Assembly: GCF_965228805.1 (NCBI RefSeq)
Contig: NZ_CBDDIE010000003.1
Location: 1,736,001-1,800,000, forward strand
Source: JASBTN01 sp965228805
GTDB taxonomy: Bacteria > Pseudomonadota > Alphaproteobacteria > Rhodobacterales > Rhodobacteraceae
Reading direction: 5' to 3'
Length of the DNA stretch: 64,000 nucleotides
Part shown: piece by piece, positions 25,832 to 35,306 of the stretch
Layout: each line of letters starts with the position of its first letter
How positions within the stretch are numbered: position 1 is the stretch's first letter
Program-made: the position numbers and the translations under genes
Notes under the pieces: model-generated
What the model saw: the letters and a program-made list of their open reading frames with translations, nothing else
Told to the model about the DNA's origin: nothing
Databases searched by the model: none

Positions 25832-26699
25832 CTACCTCTGTTGCCGAATTCCCTGCAAAGCCTGTTCGTATCTCTTGAGCGGCGGATAGGCTTTCTCGAG
25901 CGCGGGAATGTCGGCCTGATAGCCGTGGAGTTTGAACCAGTGGAACATGGTGTAGACCTCGGCGCTCATCGGTTTGAACATCCAGGCAGGTAGGGTGATG
26001 TGGAAGGGCGGCTTACCCATGACCCTGATAAAGGTCGATTTGATCTGCTGGTGGGTCAGCTCGTCGCCAGCCAGCTCGACCGCCCGGCCCATGTCGTCAT
26101 CGGCATTCAAGAAGCAATGCGCGGCAAAACCACCGATGTCGTCGACATCGACGACCTGCAATGTCTTGCCCCCTTTCAGGGCCCAGGCCAGCAAGCCCCA
26201 GCTGATAAAGCCCATCTGGCCCTCGTCCAGCAGGTTGGCGATGAAATAGGCCGGGCGCACGAATGTACAGGACAGACCCAGTTTGACGATATGCTGCTCG
26301 ATCTCGAACTTGCTGTCAAAATGCGGAATGCCGGAGTTGCGTTCCGCACCGCCCACCGAGGAATAGACGAAGTGCTGCACCCCGGCCGCCTTGGCGGCAT
26401 CAGCCAGCGCCTTGCCCTGCACAATCTCGGTTTCGACACTGCTGGTCCAGTTGTTCTGTACCGAAAAACACGCCATGGGCGCCGTCCAGGATCGGGCCCA
26501 GGGTTTCGGGCTTGTCCAGATCGCCTTGCACCACTTCAACGCCCATTTCGCGCAGCTTTTGCGCTGCCGGGCTGTGCAGGCTGCGTGATACAGCCTTGAT
26601 TGCGAACTCTGTGTTCAAAAGGTGACGCACAACTGCGCCACCCTGGTTGCCGGTTGCGCCGGTTACAACGATGGTCTTGGTCATTTTCTGTCTTTTCAA
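25832..26699 (-). pseudogene. NmrA-family NAD(P)-binding protein, frameshifted
   Basis: NmrA/HSCARG-type atypical SDR that senses or binds NAD(P)H. The N-terminal part reads from 26699 with TGATGNQGG (Rossmann motif) to GAHGVF; the rest (FSVQNNW, then VYSSVGGAERN and a normal C-terminus) continues in the next frame to 25832. The two frames join at a run of five A (plus strand 26464-26468). Removing one base restores one continuous protein of about 290 aa. It is either a real one-base mutation or a homopolymer sequencing error. It is the distal gene of the minus-strand cluster. Confidence 0.85.
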
Positions 26700-26770
26700 T
26701 CAGGTGGAGCCGATCCCGTCGCCGCAAGATGCGGGGCGGACGAACGGCAGGTTTCGTTGAGGGGGCTGGC

Positions 26771-27208
26771 TCAGGAGGCTTCCAGGAGGCGTTTGATGTC
26801 GTGAAGGTCCTGCAGAACCATTTTTCGGAACGTGCCGACCAGGATCGGGGTGAGAAGCTTGTAAAGGCCCTTCCACTTAACATCCGACACCACGGTTAAT
26901 GTGCAGCCCCCGTCGACCTCTTTGAAGATCATGTCGATCCGGCCGGTGCACAGGGGCAGATCGGCGTCCTCGACAAACACGTTGGGGCGGTCGAACTCGG
27001 TATAGCTCATGCTGGCAACATGGGTCATGCCCAGCATCTTGAAGTCTTCGGTCCAAAAGGTGCCAGCCCCGTCGGGCGCCGGGGAACCGCGGTTTACCTT
27101 GTCCAGTGGGCGTTGCCATTCAGGCCGGTTATCGACGTTGCTGACATAGTCGAAGGCCTTGTCTATCGGGCAGTTGATGACGTCAGAGGTAACTGAGAAC
27201 TTGCTCAT
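26771..27208 (-). CDS. SRPBCC-family protein
   Basis: Polyketide-cyclase/START-like fold of 145 aa: N-terminal strand SVTSDVINCPIDKAFDYVSNVDNRPEW, central CTGRIDMIF strand and a long C-terminal helix ending in the LHDIKRLLE segment. Such proteins bind hydrophobic ligands, and the binding site cannot be predicted further. ATG 27208 has an aggaa SD. It lies between GNAT and NmrA genes in a cluster of small redox/ligand proteins. Confidence 0.8.
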   Translation of the reverse strand: MSKFSVTSDVINCPIDKAFDYVSNVDNRPEWQRPLDKVNRGSPAPDGAGTFWTEDFKMLGMTHVASMSYTEFDRPNVFVEDADLPLCTGRIDMIFKEVDGGCTLTVVSDVKWKGLYKLLTPILVGTFRKMVLQDLHDIKRLLEAS

Positions 27209-27340
27209 CTGGATTTCCTGTTCATGCGAAGTTGCGGTGTCAGGGACACATGAAGGTGTCACCGGCTGATGTGGTCCCAGCGCGTTTCGGGAACTGATCG
27301 GGGCATACACGGAGCCAGATTTCTGGCACTTCGTAACCGG

Positions 27341-27616
27341 TCAGGTCACATCTCGTGTTTCGGGGTATTTGGCGAACCGGGATTTCGCAAAGGGACACAA
27401 GGGAACGACCTTGACGCCTTTCGCGCGCGCGTGTTCGACCATGCGCAGGAACAGGGCATCTCCAATCCCCTGACCCTTCATCTCGGCGGGAACATCCGTG
27501 TGGTCGATGATGATCATGTGTTCACCGGCGATGGAGTACGAAAGCTCCGCTACACCGCCAGCACCATGGGTCAGGAACCTTCCCTTGGTTTCCCCAATCT
27601 CATGTTCGATGTTCAT
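27341..27616 (-). CDS. GNAT-family N-acetyltransferase, YjdJ type
   Basis: Short 91-aa GNAT of the Gcn5-related YjdJ subfamily. The acetyl-CoA loop is KGQGIGDALF, preceded by the DHTDVPAEM strand and followed by VVPLCPFAKSRFAKYPE, all typical for the group. Substrate unknown. Single-domain, cytosolic. Confidence 0.88.
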   Translation of the reverse strand: MNIEHEIGETKGRFLTHGAGGVAELSYSIAGEHMIIIDHTDVPAEMKGQGIGDALFLRMVEHARAKGVKVVPLCPFAKSRFAKYPETRDVT

Positions 27617-27682
27617 GTCCTTGCCTCCGATGTGTGAGCACGCACGGGATCATGCGTGCCCAGTTGGTTTGAGCCTTGCAGA

Positions 27683-28645
27683 TCAGGCTTTAAGGTAAAC
27701 GATCTCGTGCAGGCTGCTTTCGGTGTAGACCTTGGTCTCGCCATTTCGGGTGACGGTCAGCTCTTCCTGGCCGACATAACGATAGACGTCTTCGCCCGGG
27801 ATTAGCTCGCCCTTCTCGACCATCACGACGTGGTCGAGCTTGATGTTGAGCGAGAAGGAGACGTCGCCTTTCTCACCTTTCAGGGTGAATTCCTTGGCAA
27901 AGGTGTACCCCATCTGATCATCGGTCATGGTGTCGTTGACTTCACCGTGGAAGGTCACCGCCCCGTCGCCTTCGCGCGGGTCGATCGGAGTCATCAACTG
28001 GCTGTTTGCATCGGTGACCAACGCGATCGGCATGCCGACACTGTCGTCATTGTTCATGAACATCGCATCGTCGATCGAGATGTCGGTGGTGTGGACCTTG
28101 CCCCAGTACCAGTTCTTGAAGGCCCCGGCGAGGGTCTTGGTGCCCCAGTTGTGGTCATGATAGCCCACACCTTTGACCTGCACGGTCTCGCCGTTCTTGT
28201 ACAGTTCACCTGCGATGGGTCCCGACGGGACGGCGACGGTCCAGGGAAGCGGGAACTCGACGCCTTCGGTGGTGAAGGGATGGTTGCGCTTTTGCAGCTT
28301 CAGCTTGGCCCCATAGCCGTCGATCATGGTGTAGATCTCATGGTGATCGCCCATGTCGCGGCAATATTCTTCGCCGAAGGTCGCGTCACACTTGTCGTAG
28401 CTGGTGGTGACCTCGTCCTCGGAATAGACCTTCATCTTCCAGATGTCGGGCTGACCTTCGGGATAGATGTTCAGGCGCACCGAGGGCTCGCGCGGCTTGA
28501 GGCGCGTGTCGTTCAGCGAATACATCACAACGAAGTGGTCGCCATTGTCGAAATGGGCGTCGAAATACCACCACTCGAAACGCTCCTCGCGGTTGGTCAC
28601 CGGGAAGTCGATATGTGTGGCATCGGCCTTTACATAGTCGGTCAT
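27683..28645 (-). CDS. AttH/CrtC-like lipocalin-fold protein
   Basis: Protein of 320 aa with signature motifs FEWWYFDAHF (residues 23-32) and GYHDHNWG near the middle, which define the AttH / carotenoid 1,2-hydratase (CrtC) superfamily of paired lipocalin-like domains. True CrtC enzymes act on carotenoids beside other crt genes; none are here, so the substrate is probably another hydrophobic compound. No signal peptide. Part of the minus-strand cluster with the nitroreductase, 30 bp downstream of it. Confidence 0.8.
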   Translation of the reverse strand: MTDYVKADATHIDFPVTNREERFEWWYFDAHFDNGDHFVVMYSLNDTRLKPREPSVRLNIYPEGQPDIWKMKVYSEDEVTTSYDKCDATFGEEYCRDMGDHHEIYTMIDGYGAKLKLQKRNHPFTTEGVEFPLPWTVAVPSGPIAGELYKNGETVQVKGVGYHDHNWGTKTLAGAFKNWYWGKVHTTDISIDDAMFMNNDDSVGMPIALVTDANSQLMTPIDPREGDGAVTFHGEVNDTMTDDQMGYTFAKEFTLKGEKGDVSFSLNIKLDHVVMVEKGELIPGEDVYRYVGQEELTVTRNGETKVYTESSLHEIVYLKA

Positions 28646-28675
28646 TGTTCTTTCCTTTCTGTCTTCAGAATGGCC

Positions 28676-29329
28676 TCAGAAAATCTGTGCAACCTCTTCG
28701 AAACCGAGACGGGAAAGGCGGGGGAAAACACCGGCGCTGTCGCCGTAGCCGATGTTGACGATGAAGTTGGCGGTCACATTGGTGCCGTCGAAGAATTCCT
28801 TGTTCACGCCCGCCGGGTCGAAACCCGACATCGGCGCCACATCCAGGCCGACAGACCGCAGGGCCATCAAGAAGTAAGCCGCCTGCAGCGTGCCATTGCG
28901 CTCGGCGTTGTCACGCGCAACTTCGGCATTGCCCGAGAACATGGCGGCGGCATCCGGGAAGATCGGGAAGATGCGGTCCATCTTTTCAAAGAAGGCCTGG
29001 TCATTGGCCAGGATTGCGGTGACGGGTGCGGCGCTGGTCTTGGCCTTGTTACTGTCCAGCATCAGAGGAACCAGGCGTTGTTCCTTGGCGCCGTCACGCA
29101 GGAACACGATGCGCATCGGCTGGATGTTCATGCCGGTCGGGCCCATCTTGGCCAGATCATAGGCCTCTTTCAGCAGTTCGTCCGAAACCGGCTTGTCGGT
29201 CCAGGCATGATGAGTGTGCGCCCGCCCCATGATCAGGTTCATGGTGTCGACATCGGCCTTTTGCACTTTCTCGCGCAGGGCATTCACTTCGGCGATGGCT
29301 TCGGCTTGACCAGGAAGAAGTTCAGACAT
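28676..29329 (-). CDS. RutE-like nitroreductase-family oxidoreductase
   Basis: FMN-dependent nitroreductase fold, 217 aa, matching the malonic semialdehyde reductase (RutE/HadB) subfamily: AHTHHAWTDKPVSD near residue 37, MGPTGMNIQPMRIVF at about 66-80 and a conserved GYGD near the end. In uracil catabolism RutE reduces malonic semialdehyde to 3-hydroxypropionate, but no other rut gene is nearby, so a general enal or quinone reductase role is equally possible. Confidence 0.8.
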   Translation of the reverse strand: MSELLPGQAEAIAEVNALREKVQKADVDTMNLIMGRAHTHHAWTDKPVSDELLKEAYDLAKMGPTGMNIQPMRIVFLRDGAKEQRLVPLMLDSNKAKTSAAPVTAILANDQAFFEKMDRIFPIFPDAAAMFSGNAEVARDNAERNGTLQAAYFLMALRSVGLDVAPMSGFDPAGVNKEFFDGTNVTANFIVNIGYGDSAGVFPRLSRLGFEEVAQIF

Positions 29330-29407
29330 TTCGCAATTCCTTGATTGTTGCGGACGTTCTTATTTGAGGACAGGGAATGCGGGCGCAGGGCGCGCCCGCA
29401 CATTGGG

Positions 29408-31201
29408 TCACTCGTAGATCGAGAAGAAGTTGATCGGCGCCCATTCCGGCAGGGCCGGGGGCAGTTCGGGGCTCAGCGCCTCAAACTCCTCCGCGCCATA
29501 GACCACCTCGCCGTCCATCACCGTCAAAACCGACTGGATGGACGAGATCTGATCGTCGGGCACTGCAAAGTAATCCGCGTTCAGCAGGGCCATGTCGGCC
29601 AGCTGACCGGGTGTGACGCGCCCCTTTTCCTCCTCCTGAAACTGGTGCCACGCGCTGCCAACGGTGTAGGCATAGAGCGCCTTTTCGCGGGTCAGGCGGT
29701 TTTCTTCGCCCAGCACAACCTCGCCAGATACCGAACGACCGGTTGTGGCCCAGTCCATTGCGGTCCACGGATTGAAGTTCGACGCGCGCAGCCCGTCCGT
29801 GCCCAGCGACATCGGCACACCGGCATCCAGAATGGCCCGCATCGGAGGGCTGGTCAGTGCCATCTCAAGACCATTGGTGGCAACGAAATCATCGCCATGC
29901 ATCGCCATGCGGTTCTGCACACCGATCGCGCCACCCAGGGCCTTCACCCGTGCGATGTTTTCCGGGGTGATGGTCTCGGCGTGCTCCAGGCTCCAGCGCA
30001 GACCGTTCAGCGGGATTTCCGCATTCACCTTCTCAATCGCATCCAGCATTGGCGAGATGGTCTCGTTATAGGTGGCATGCACGCGGAACGGCATGCCCGC
30101 GGCGGTCAGCTTGCTGACATCCGCATACATCTGCCCGCGGATCACATCCGGGTCCGGCGAATAGATCGGCTGGGTGAAGTTCTCCCAGTCCGAGACCAAT
30201 TCCAGCGTTTGCAGGCTGGCAAACAGCAGCTCGCCCATGCCTTCGAACTGGAACCCGCCCTCAAGCTCTGGATGCAGGTTCTGGCCCGGGGCCAGCGGGT
30301 GGTCATGCGCCATCGTCTCGATCGAGGCTTCCACGCCTTCGGCCGGGATCTCAAGGAAGGACAGGCGCACGGTCGATTTGTCCATGTCATAGACAGCGGT
30401 CGTGCGTTCGGGATGCGGGTGCAGTTCAGCCGTACCCCCGTCCGAGACCGAGGTGATGCCAAAGCGGTTCATGTCGCGGAACATGTGCTGCATCGACAGG
30501 GTGGTTTCTTCGCCCTGGGTCAGCGGCACGACCGCTTCGAGGATCCAGAAGATCCATGAGGTAGGCTCGCCATAGACCACGCCGGTGTATTTGCCGTCCG
30601 CGTCGGTTTCCCAGCGCGTCTGCGGTACATGGGTGAACACGAAGGGCGCGTGTTCTGTCAGGACGTCTAGCGCGATCTGGTTCACAAAGCCCACGTTATA
30701 GGCGTGCTGCACCAGATAGGGATGGTTCGGCACCGCGGCATTCAGCTCGTCCAGGGTCGGGTAACGACGCTCTTCAAACTGGTGCGGCGACCAGCCACCG
30801 ATGGCCTTGACCCAATGGCCCTGCGGCGTGCGGGCGGCTTGTTCGGCCAGCATTTCCAGCGCGCGTTCCAGGGTCGGGACACCATCCCACTGCACGTTCA
30901 GCGCATAGGACATGCCGCCGGTAATGGCATGGACGTGACCGTCATTCAGGCCGGGGATCAGGCGACGGCCATCGGCGTCGATGACAGTCGTGTCCTCATC
31001 GGTCAGCTCGAGGATCTCGGCATTCGTGCCGACAGCCTCGATGCGGTTGCCCACCACCGCAACGGCGGTGGCGCCCTGTATGGATAGGGCTTGAGTGGTC
31101 ACCAGCGCGTTGTGGATGACCAGGTCGGCGGTTTGCTGGCCAAAGACCGGTGAACCAGCCATTACAGTTGCTGCAGCCGTGGACAGAAGAAGATGTTTCA
31201 T
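29408..31201 (-). CDS. Exported amidohydrolase, YtcJ type
   Basis: Amidohydrolase_3 family enzyme of 597 aa. A Sec signal peptide (MKHLLLSTAAATVMAGSPVFG) places it in the periplasm, which is common for this subgroup. The metal-binding HVH is in LNDGHVHAI near residue 89, and later motifs include SDGG, LEHAETI and the C-terminal GTDGL aspartate. Substrate unknown; formamide-type and aryl amide substrates are known in the family. It sits between pirin and the RutE-like gene and probably belongs to the same transcript. Confidence 0.88.
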   Translation of the reverse strand: MKHLLLSTAAATVMAGSPVFGQQTADLVIHNALVTTQALSIQGATAVAVVGNRIEAVGTNAEILELTDEDTTVIDADGRRLIPGLNDGHVHAITGGMSYALNVQWDGVPTLERALEMLAEQAARTPQGHWVKAIGGWSPHQFEERRYPTLDELNAAVPNHPYLVQHAYNVGFVNQIALDVLTEHAPFVFTHVPQTRWETDADGKYTGVVYGEPTSWIFWILEAVVPLTQGEETTLSMQHMFRDMNRFGITSVSDGGTAELHPHPERTTAVYDMDKSTVRLSFLEIPAEGVEASIETMAHDHPLAPGQNLHPELEGGFQFEGMGELLFASLQTLELVSDWENFTQPIYSPDPDVIRGQMYADVSKLTAAGMPFRVHATYNETISPMLDAIEKVNAEIPLNGLRWSLEHAETITPENIARVKALGGAIGVQNRMAMHGDDFVATNGLEMALTSPPMRAILDAGVPMSLGTDGLRASNFNPWTAMDWATTGRSVSGEVVLGEENRLTREKALYAYTVGSAWHQFQEEEKGRVTPGQLADMALLNADYFAVPDDQISSIQSVLTVMDGEVVYGAEEFEALSPELPPALPEWAPINFFSIYE

Positions 31202-31234
31202 GCGCGCGTTTCCTCGAAAAAATGGACCAGATCG

Positions 31235-32095
31235 TCAGTCGAGATGGCCGTGGTAGTTGATCCGGCCGTACTTGCCGACGCGGGCGTCGGCATAGGCCTG
31301 GTGGATTTCAGCCTCGGTGTTCATGACGAACGGCCCGTGGGCCACCATGGGTTCCGCATAGGGCGCCCCGCCGAACACGAAGAGGTCCAGAGCTGCGTCC
31401 GTCGGGTTTTCCGCGGTGATGCCGTCGCCGTCCGTGTCGAACAGAAGGAACTGTTTGTCGCTGACCGTTGCCCCGTTCACCACGGCCCTGCCAATTGGCA
31501 GATAGCCGCCGTATTCGTGCCCTCCCACGGTGGGCAGGTCGATGCGCGCTCCGGCCTCCAGGTGAAGATGCCAGATAAACTGTTCGGTAAAGGTCGGGAT
31601 CGGGGAAACTGCACCGTTATAGGCGCCCAGCAGCACTTTCAGCACAGCCTTGCCTTCGCCAAGATCCACGACCGGCAGTTCTTCAGCCGCCAGAGGCATG
31701 TAGTCAGGGGCCTCCGCCTTGTTCTTCGCGGGCAGGTTGACCCAGAACTGAAAGGCGTAGAAATCTCCGCCCGCGTCACGCAACTCCTTGGACAGCATCT
31801 CGTCATGGATGATGCCATTGCCGGCGTTCATCCACTGGACCCCACCTGCGGTGACGGTGCCATGGCCACCATTGCTGTCGAAATGCGTCACCGCGCCTTT
31901 CAACAGATAGCTGAAGGTGGCAATTCCACGATGAGGGTGGGCGAAGCTGCCGTTCGGGGTGGGCATCTCCCCCGGCGCAAAGCGCTTTTCCAGAATGTGA
32001 TCCAGAAAGATCACCGGACCGATTGCCTGCGTGGCCTGGTTGGGCACGGCCCGCACAATATCCAGCGGACCGACCTTTTCGGGAAAGGCAGTGGT
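31235..32095 (-). pseudogene. Pirin-family protein, 5' end lost
   Basis: Cupin-fold pirin, readable from about TAFPEKVGPLDIVRAVPN to the C-terminus at 31235. The metal-site motif PHRGIATFSYL and GVQWMNAGNGIIHDE are intact. Upstream of about 32095 the frame stays open but changes into the antisense of a LysR gene, and no ATG or SD exists near the expected N-terminus. I read this as a deletion that removed the first codons and promoter of pirin together with the start of the divergent LysR gene. A GTG inside the domain could still start a truncated product. Confidence 0.7.
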
Positions 32096-32099
32096 GGTT

Positions 32100-32917
32100 G
32101 CAACGACCTGTTTGACCGCTCCGGTTATCGACTGGAATTGACCCCTTTGGGTCGACGCGTCTACCTGCAGTCTTTGCGTGTCCTGACCGAAGCCGCTGAC
32201 TTGTCGCAATTGGTCAGGCATTTTGAACGCGGCAACGAAGAAAAGGTGGTTCTTGCCGTGGATGACAACTCGGATTTGGACCTGCTGGTTCCCTCCTTTC
32301 GGAAACTGCAGCAGGCATACCCGGAAACGCGGGTGGCCCTGAGAACCGAAATCCTCTCCGGTACGATCAAAATGATCAAGGATGGTGAGGCGGATATAGC
32401 AATCGCGCCCATGCTGCCGATCATTCTTGAGGAAGAGGAGTTCGACTTCATGCCGATCTCTCAATCCACCATGCATAATGTCGCCGCGCCCTCGCTGGTC
32501 GAGGCCATGTGTTCAGCCACCAAGATTTCGGACCTCAGACGATACCACCAGATTCTGGTCAGCGATTCCGGGGATTCCGAAGGCATGTTCGATCGCGAAT
32601 TCGGCGTCCAGAAAGGCCAACGGCGCTGGTACGTAAGCGACTTGCATATGAAGAAAAAACTGTTGTTGGAAGGGCTTGGGTGGGGGCGTCTCCCCAAGCA
32701 CCTGATAGCGGACGATCTGGCCGCCGGGCGTTTGGTCGACATTGAACTGCAGTTCAGCCACTTCTTGCTGCATCTGGAGTATTTTGCCTTCAGATTGTCA
32801 GAGGCGGCGAACGGCCCGGTCGCTTCTGCGATTTGGGACAATCTCCAGCAACTGAGCGCGCCCCTCAATCCAAATGAGGCTATGAGGCATGCCACTCCAA
32901 AGCAGAAATTCCGGTAG
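32100..32917 (+). pseudogene. LysR-family regulator, N-terminal HTH lost
   Basis: The frame preserves the end of the LysR DNA-binding wing (DLFDRSGYRLELTPLG) and the complete effector-binding domain up to 32917, but the first ~45 residues with the helix-turn-helix are missing. The sequence in front is antisense pirin. Divergent LysR-pirin pairs are common, so this gene once controlled the pirin operon. Without its HTH it cannot act as a normal activator. Confidence 0.75.
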
Positions 32918-33300
32918 GGCGCCATACTTGCCATTGTGGGCACGAACCTGGCTCGTGCTCGTGTGAAACAGCCCTCTGGATGTACTCCTATTGAGAGTCT
33001 TCTAATAGATTTTCTGCCGGAGTGGTTCGCTTCCGCAACGAACGGCTGCTTCCCCATCTCGAAACTTGTGGCCTTGGGGCAGGTCGATGTGATCTGAGGG
33101 GCGCGGCCCGTGTGGCGCTGGATGTATGGCAGGAGGCGTACAACACCCACAGGCCGCGCTCGGTGACGTCCGAGAATTCTTCCGAGAAAGCGATGATCGG
33201 CTGTACGGCTGTCAAGGTAAGCCCAAGGGTGCTCCGCGCTGGAGGAAACCCGGGGTTCAGGTCACAAGACATTACCCGTTCGTGGGGTGGGCATGGCTGG
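32918..33300. other. Interval with possible transposase remnant
   Basis: No intact gene. Around 33108-33170 the plus strand encodes ARVALDVWQEAYNTHRPRS, which resembles the C-terminal W-x4-YN-x2-RP motif of IS3-type integrase-core transposases. This may be the scar of an insertion that caused the neighbouring LysR/pirin damage. Confidence 0.35.
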
Positions 33301-34095
33301 TCAGCCAGAGGGCTTGGGTAGTCTCAGCCGATCGGCGAGATACGGCAGTCGGGCCTGGGCGGCGGACACGGCCGCTTTGCTGGCCTGCGCGCACAACAGC
33401 TCTTCACCATTGCCCGCCCGGGCCAATGCTTGCCCGTTGGGGGCGATGATGCAGCTGCCGCCAAAGAAATCCATTCCATTCTCATGGCCACAGGAATTCG
33501 CGTAGCAGACATAGATGCCGTTTTCGAAGGCGCGGGCGGGAATGACCGCATTCGCCACCACGCCCCATTGTGCGCCCAGGGCGGTGGGCACCAGGACCAG
33601 TTCGACCCCGGCTTCGGCCACGGCGCGGAAGGTCTCGGGAAACTCGGCGTCATAACAGATCAACGTGGCCGCCTTGATGCCGTCGATCTCGAACAGGGTG
33701 TAGCCGGTGCCGGGGTGAAAATGGTCGCCCTCGAACCCGGGCGGCAGCAGCAACTTGCGGTGGTTCGCCAAAAGGTTGCCATTGCGGTCGACACAGGCGG
33801 CGGCGTTATGGATCCGGTCGCCCGCGCGTTCGGCAAAGCCGTAATGGATCGCGATATTGTGGCGATAGGCGAGATCCGCAATCACCTTGGCCGAAGGGCC
33901 GTCCAGTGGCTCGGCCCAGTCCGCCACACGGTCCCCGATGTTGTAGCCGGTCAGGAACAGCTCGGGCAGCAGCAGAAGGTCGACCTCCTGCCCGTCCAGG
34001 CGGGCCAAGCACCCTGCCAACCAATCCAGGCGCGCCTGCGGACCGACAAGGTCCGCAGGGCTTTGGGCAACCGCGATATTCAGGATGTTTCCCAT
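33301..34095 (-). CDS. Carbon-nitrogen hydrolase (nitrilase superfamily)
   Basis: Cytosolic amidase-like enzyme of 264 aa with the full Glu-Lys-Cys triad: Glu45 in PELFLTGY, Lys114 in HRKLLLP and Cys148 in CYDAEFPE. It hydrolyses an amide or nitrile in an N-carbamoyl or omega-amide-like substrate; which one cannot be told. ATG 34095 follows the M24 stop by 3 bp, with an aagggg SD, so it is the last gene of the TRAP catabolic operon. It likely releases ammonia or carbamate from the product of the preceding enzyme. Confidence 0.9.
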   Translation of the reverse strand: MGNILNIAVAQSPADLVGPQARLDWLAGCLARLDGQEVDLLLLPELFLTGYNIGDRVADWAEPLDGPSAKVIADLAYRHNIAIHYGFAERAGDRIHNAAACVDRNGNLLANHRKLLLPPGFEGDHFHPGTGYTLFEIDGIKAATLICYDAEFPETFRAVAEAGVELVLVPTALGAQWGVVANAVIPARAFENGIYVCYANSCGHENGMDFFGGSCIIAPNGQALARAGNGEELLCAQASKAAVSAAQARLPYLADRLRLPKPSG

Positions 34096-34098
34096 TTC

Positions 34099-35256
34099 TT
34101 ACCCCTTGCTCAGCAGGATCTGACGTGGGTAGCTGGTGATGTAGTCGATGCCCGTTTCGGTCACGACCACGCTGTCGCCGATCCGACCCGCGGTCACCCC
34201 ATCGACCGAGATCCCGCCATCCACGGCGAAGGTCATGCCCGGCTGAAGCACGGTCTTGTCGCCCGCCTTCAGCTCCGGCGCTTCCAGATAGGCCACGCCA
34301 ATGGAGCGCCCGGTGCGATAGCCGGTCTCATAGCCGCGCATCTGGTAAACCTCGTTGGCCGCCGCCGCGACATCCTCGGCCAGCACGCCCGGGCGCATGG
34401 CGGCGATGGCGGCCTGCTGCGCTTCAATCGCGGCCTCCTGCACGTCACGCGCCTGGTCGGTCACGTCGCCGATGTGGAACATGCGGTCGAAACCCAGCTT
34501 GTACTGTTTGAACTGCGCCATGTTGCAGAAGCAGAAATAGACCGGGTCGAACTTCTGATAGGCTTTCACGCTGGCGCGGCGGTGCACCATCGAGGCATCC
34601 GTGCCGCTTTGCAGGATCTGCAGGTTGTGGATCATCGGCGAAACGAACCGATCCCAACCCTTGTCGGTCAGGAAGGTGGCCGCCTTGCGCGAGCCCGCGT
34701 CGATCACCGCCAGCGCGCTTTCGAATTCCTGCGCCCCTTCACGCAGGCTGTCATGGGCTGCGCCCATCATGGCACCGGCGATCTGTCCGGCCTGTTTCAT
34801 CACCTCGATCTCGAACGGGGTCTTGATCATGCGCATGGCACCCAGCACCGGCGAGATATCCTTGAGCGGCACGCCCGGGTAGGTCTCGTCCAGGTGGTTG
34901 CGCACGATGGCGGGGATGGTGTTGCGCTCGACCCAGATCTCGGCCGGCTTCTCGCCCAGGGCACCGGCCAGGGCGCGACCCCAGCTGTTCGGGCCGATAT
35001 CCTCCCAGGTGCGCACGTCCTCGACCCAGGTCATTTCCGCCACCATCTCGCTTTCCATCAGCGGTGTGATGACAATGGGCGCCTCCTCGGCGTCCACGAC
35101 CACCATCGAGGGGCGGCCGAACTCGATCCCCAGGTAGCCCCAGAAGCCCGCCAGGTAGGCCATCGAGCTTTCATCGGTGAACACGGCCTTCCGAATGCCA
35201 TGGTCGCGCATGCGTTCCTGCAGGATGGCCGTACGTTTCTGTGCTTCTTGCAGCAT
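34099..35256 (-). CDS. M24-fold hydrolase, metal ligands lost
   Basis: Creatinase/aminopeptidase-like protein of 385 aa: creatinase N-domain (residues 1-140) followed by a pita-bread domain. The metal-binding aspartates of Xaa-Pro peptidases are absent: the VxxDxG segment is replaced by VYFCFCN, and the GHGIG histidine region reads RTGRSIGVAY. This is the pattern of metal-independent relatives such as creatinase and ectoine hydrolase (DoeA/EutD), which open C-N bonds of small molecules. I chose the second ATG (35256), 9 bases after AGGA; the first ATG at 35265 lies directly on that SD. It probably acts on the compound imported by the TRAP system. Confidence 0.85.
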   Translation of the reverse strand: MLQEAQKRTAILQERMRDHGIRKAVFTDESSMAYLAGFWGYLGIEFGRPSMVVVDAEEAPIVITPLMESEMVAEMTWVEDVRTWEDIGPNSWGRALAGALGEKPAEIWVERNTIPAIVRNHLDETYPGVPLKDISPVLGAMRMIKTPFEIEVMKQAGQIAGAMMGAAHDSLREGAQEFESALAVIDAGSRKAATFLTDKGWDRFVSPMIHNLQILQSGTDASMVHRRASVKAYQKFDPVYFCFCNMAQFKQYKLGFDRMFHIGDVTDQARDVQEAAIEAQQAAIAAMRPGVLAEDVAAAANEVYQMRGYETGYRTGRSIGVAYLEAPELKAGDKTVLQPGMTFAVDGGISVDGVTAGRIGDSVVVTETGIDYITSYPRQILLSKG

Positions 35257-35306
35257 GTTCCACATTCCTTTCGATGGTGGGTTTCAGTGTGTTGGTTCGG
35301 GGCGGT

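Noticed and set aside
27830..29344. Open frame of 504 codons on the plus strand
   Set aside because: Antisense to the AttH/CrtC-like and RutE-like genes, whose motifs are unmistakable.
31193..32100. N-terminal 300 codons of a 574-codon frame joined to the LysR domain
   Set aside because: This part is antisense pirin; only the part after about 32100 is real LysR sequence.
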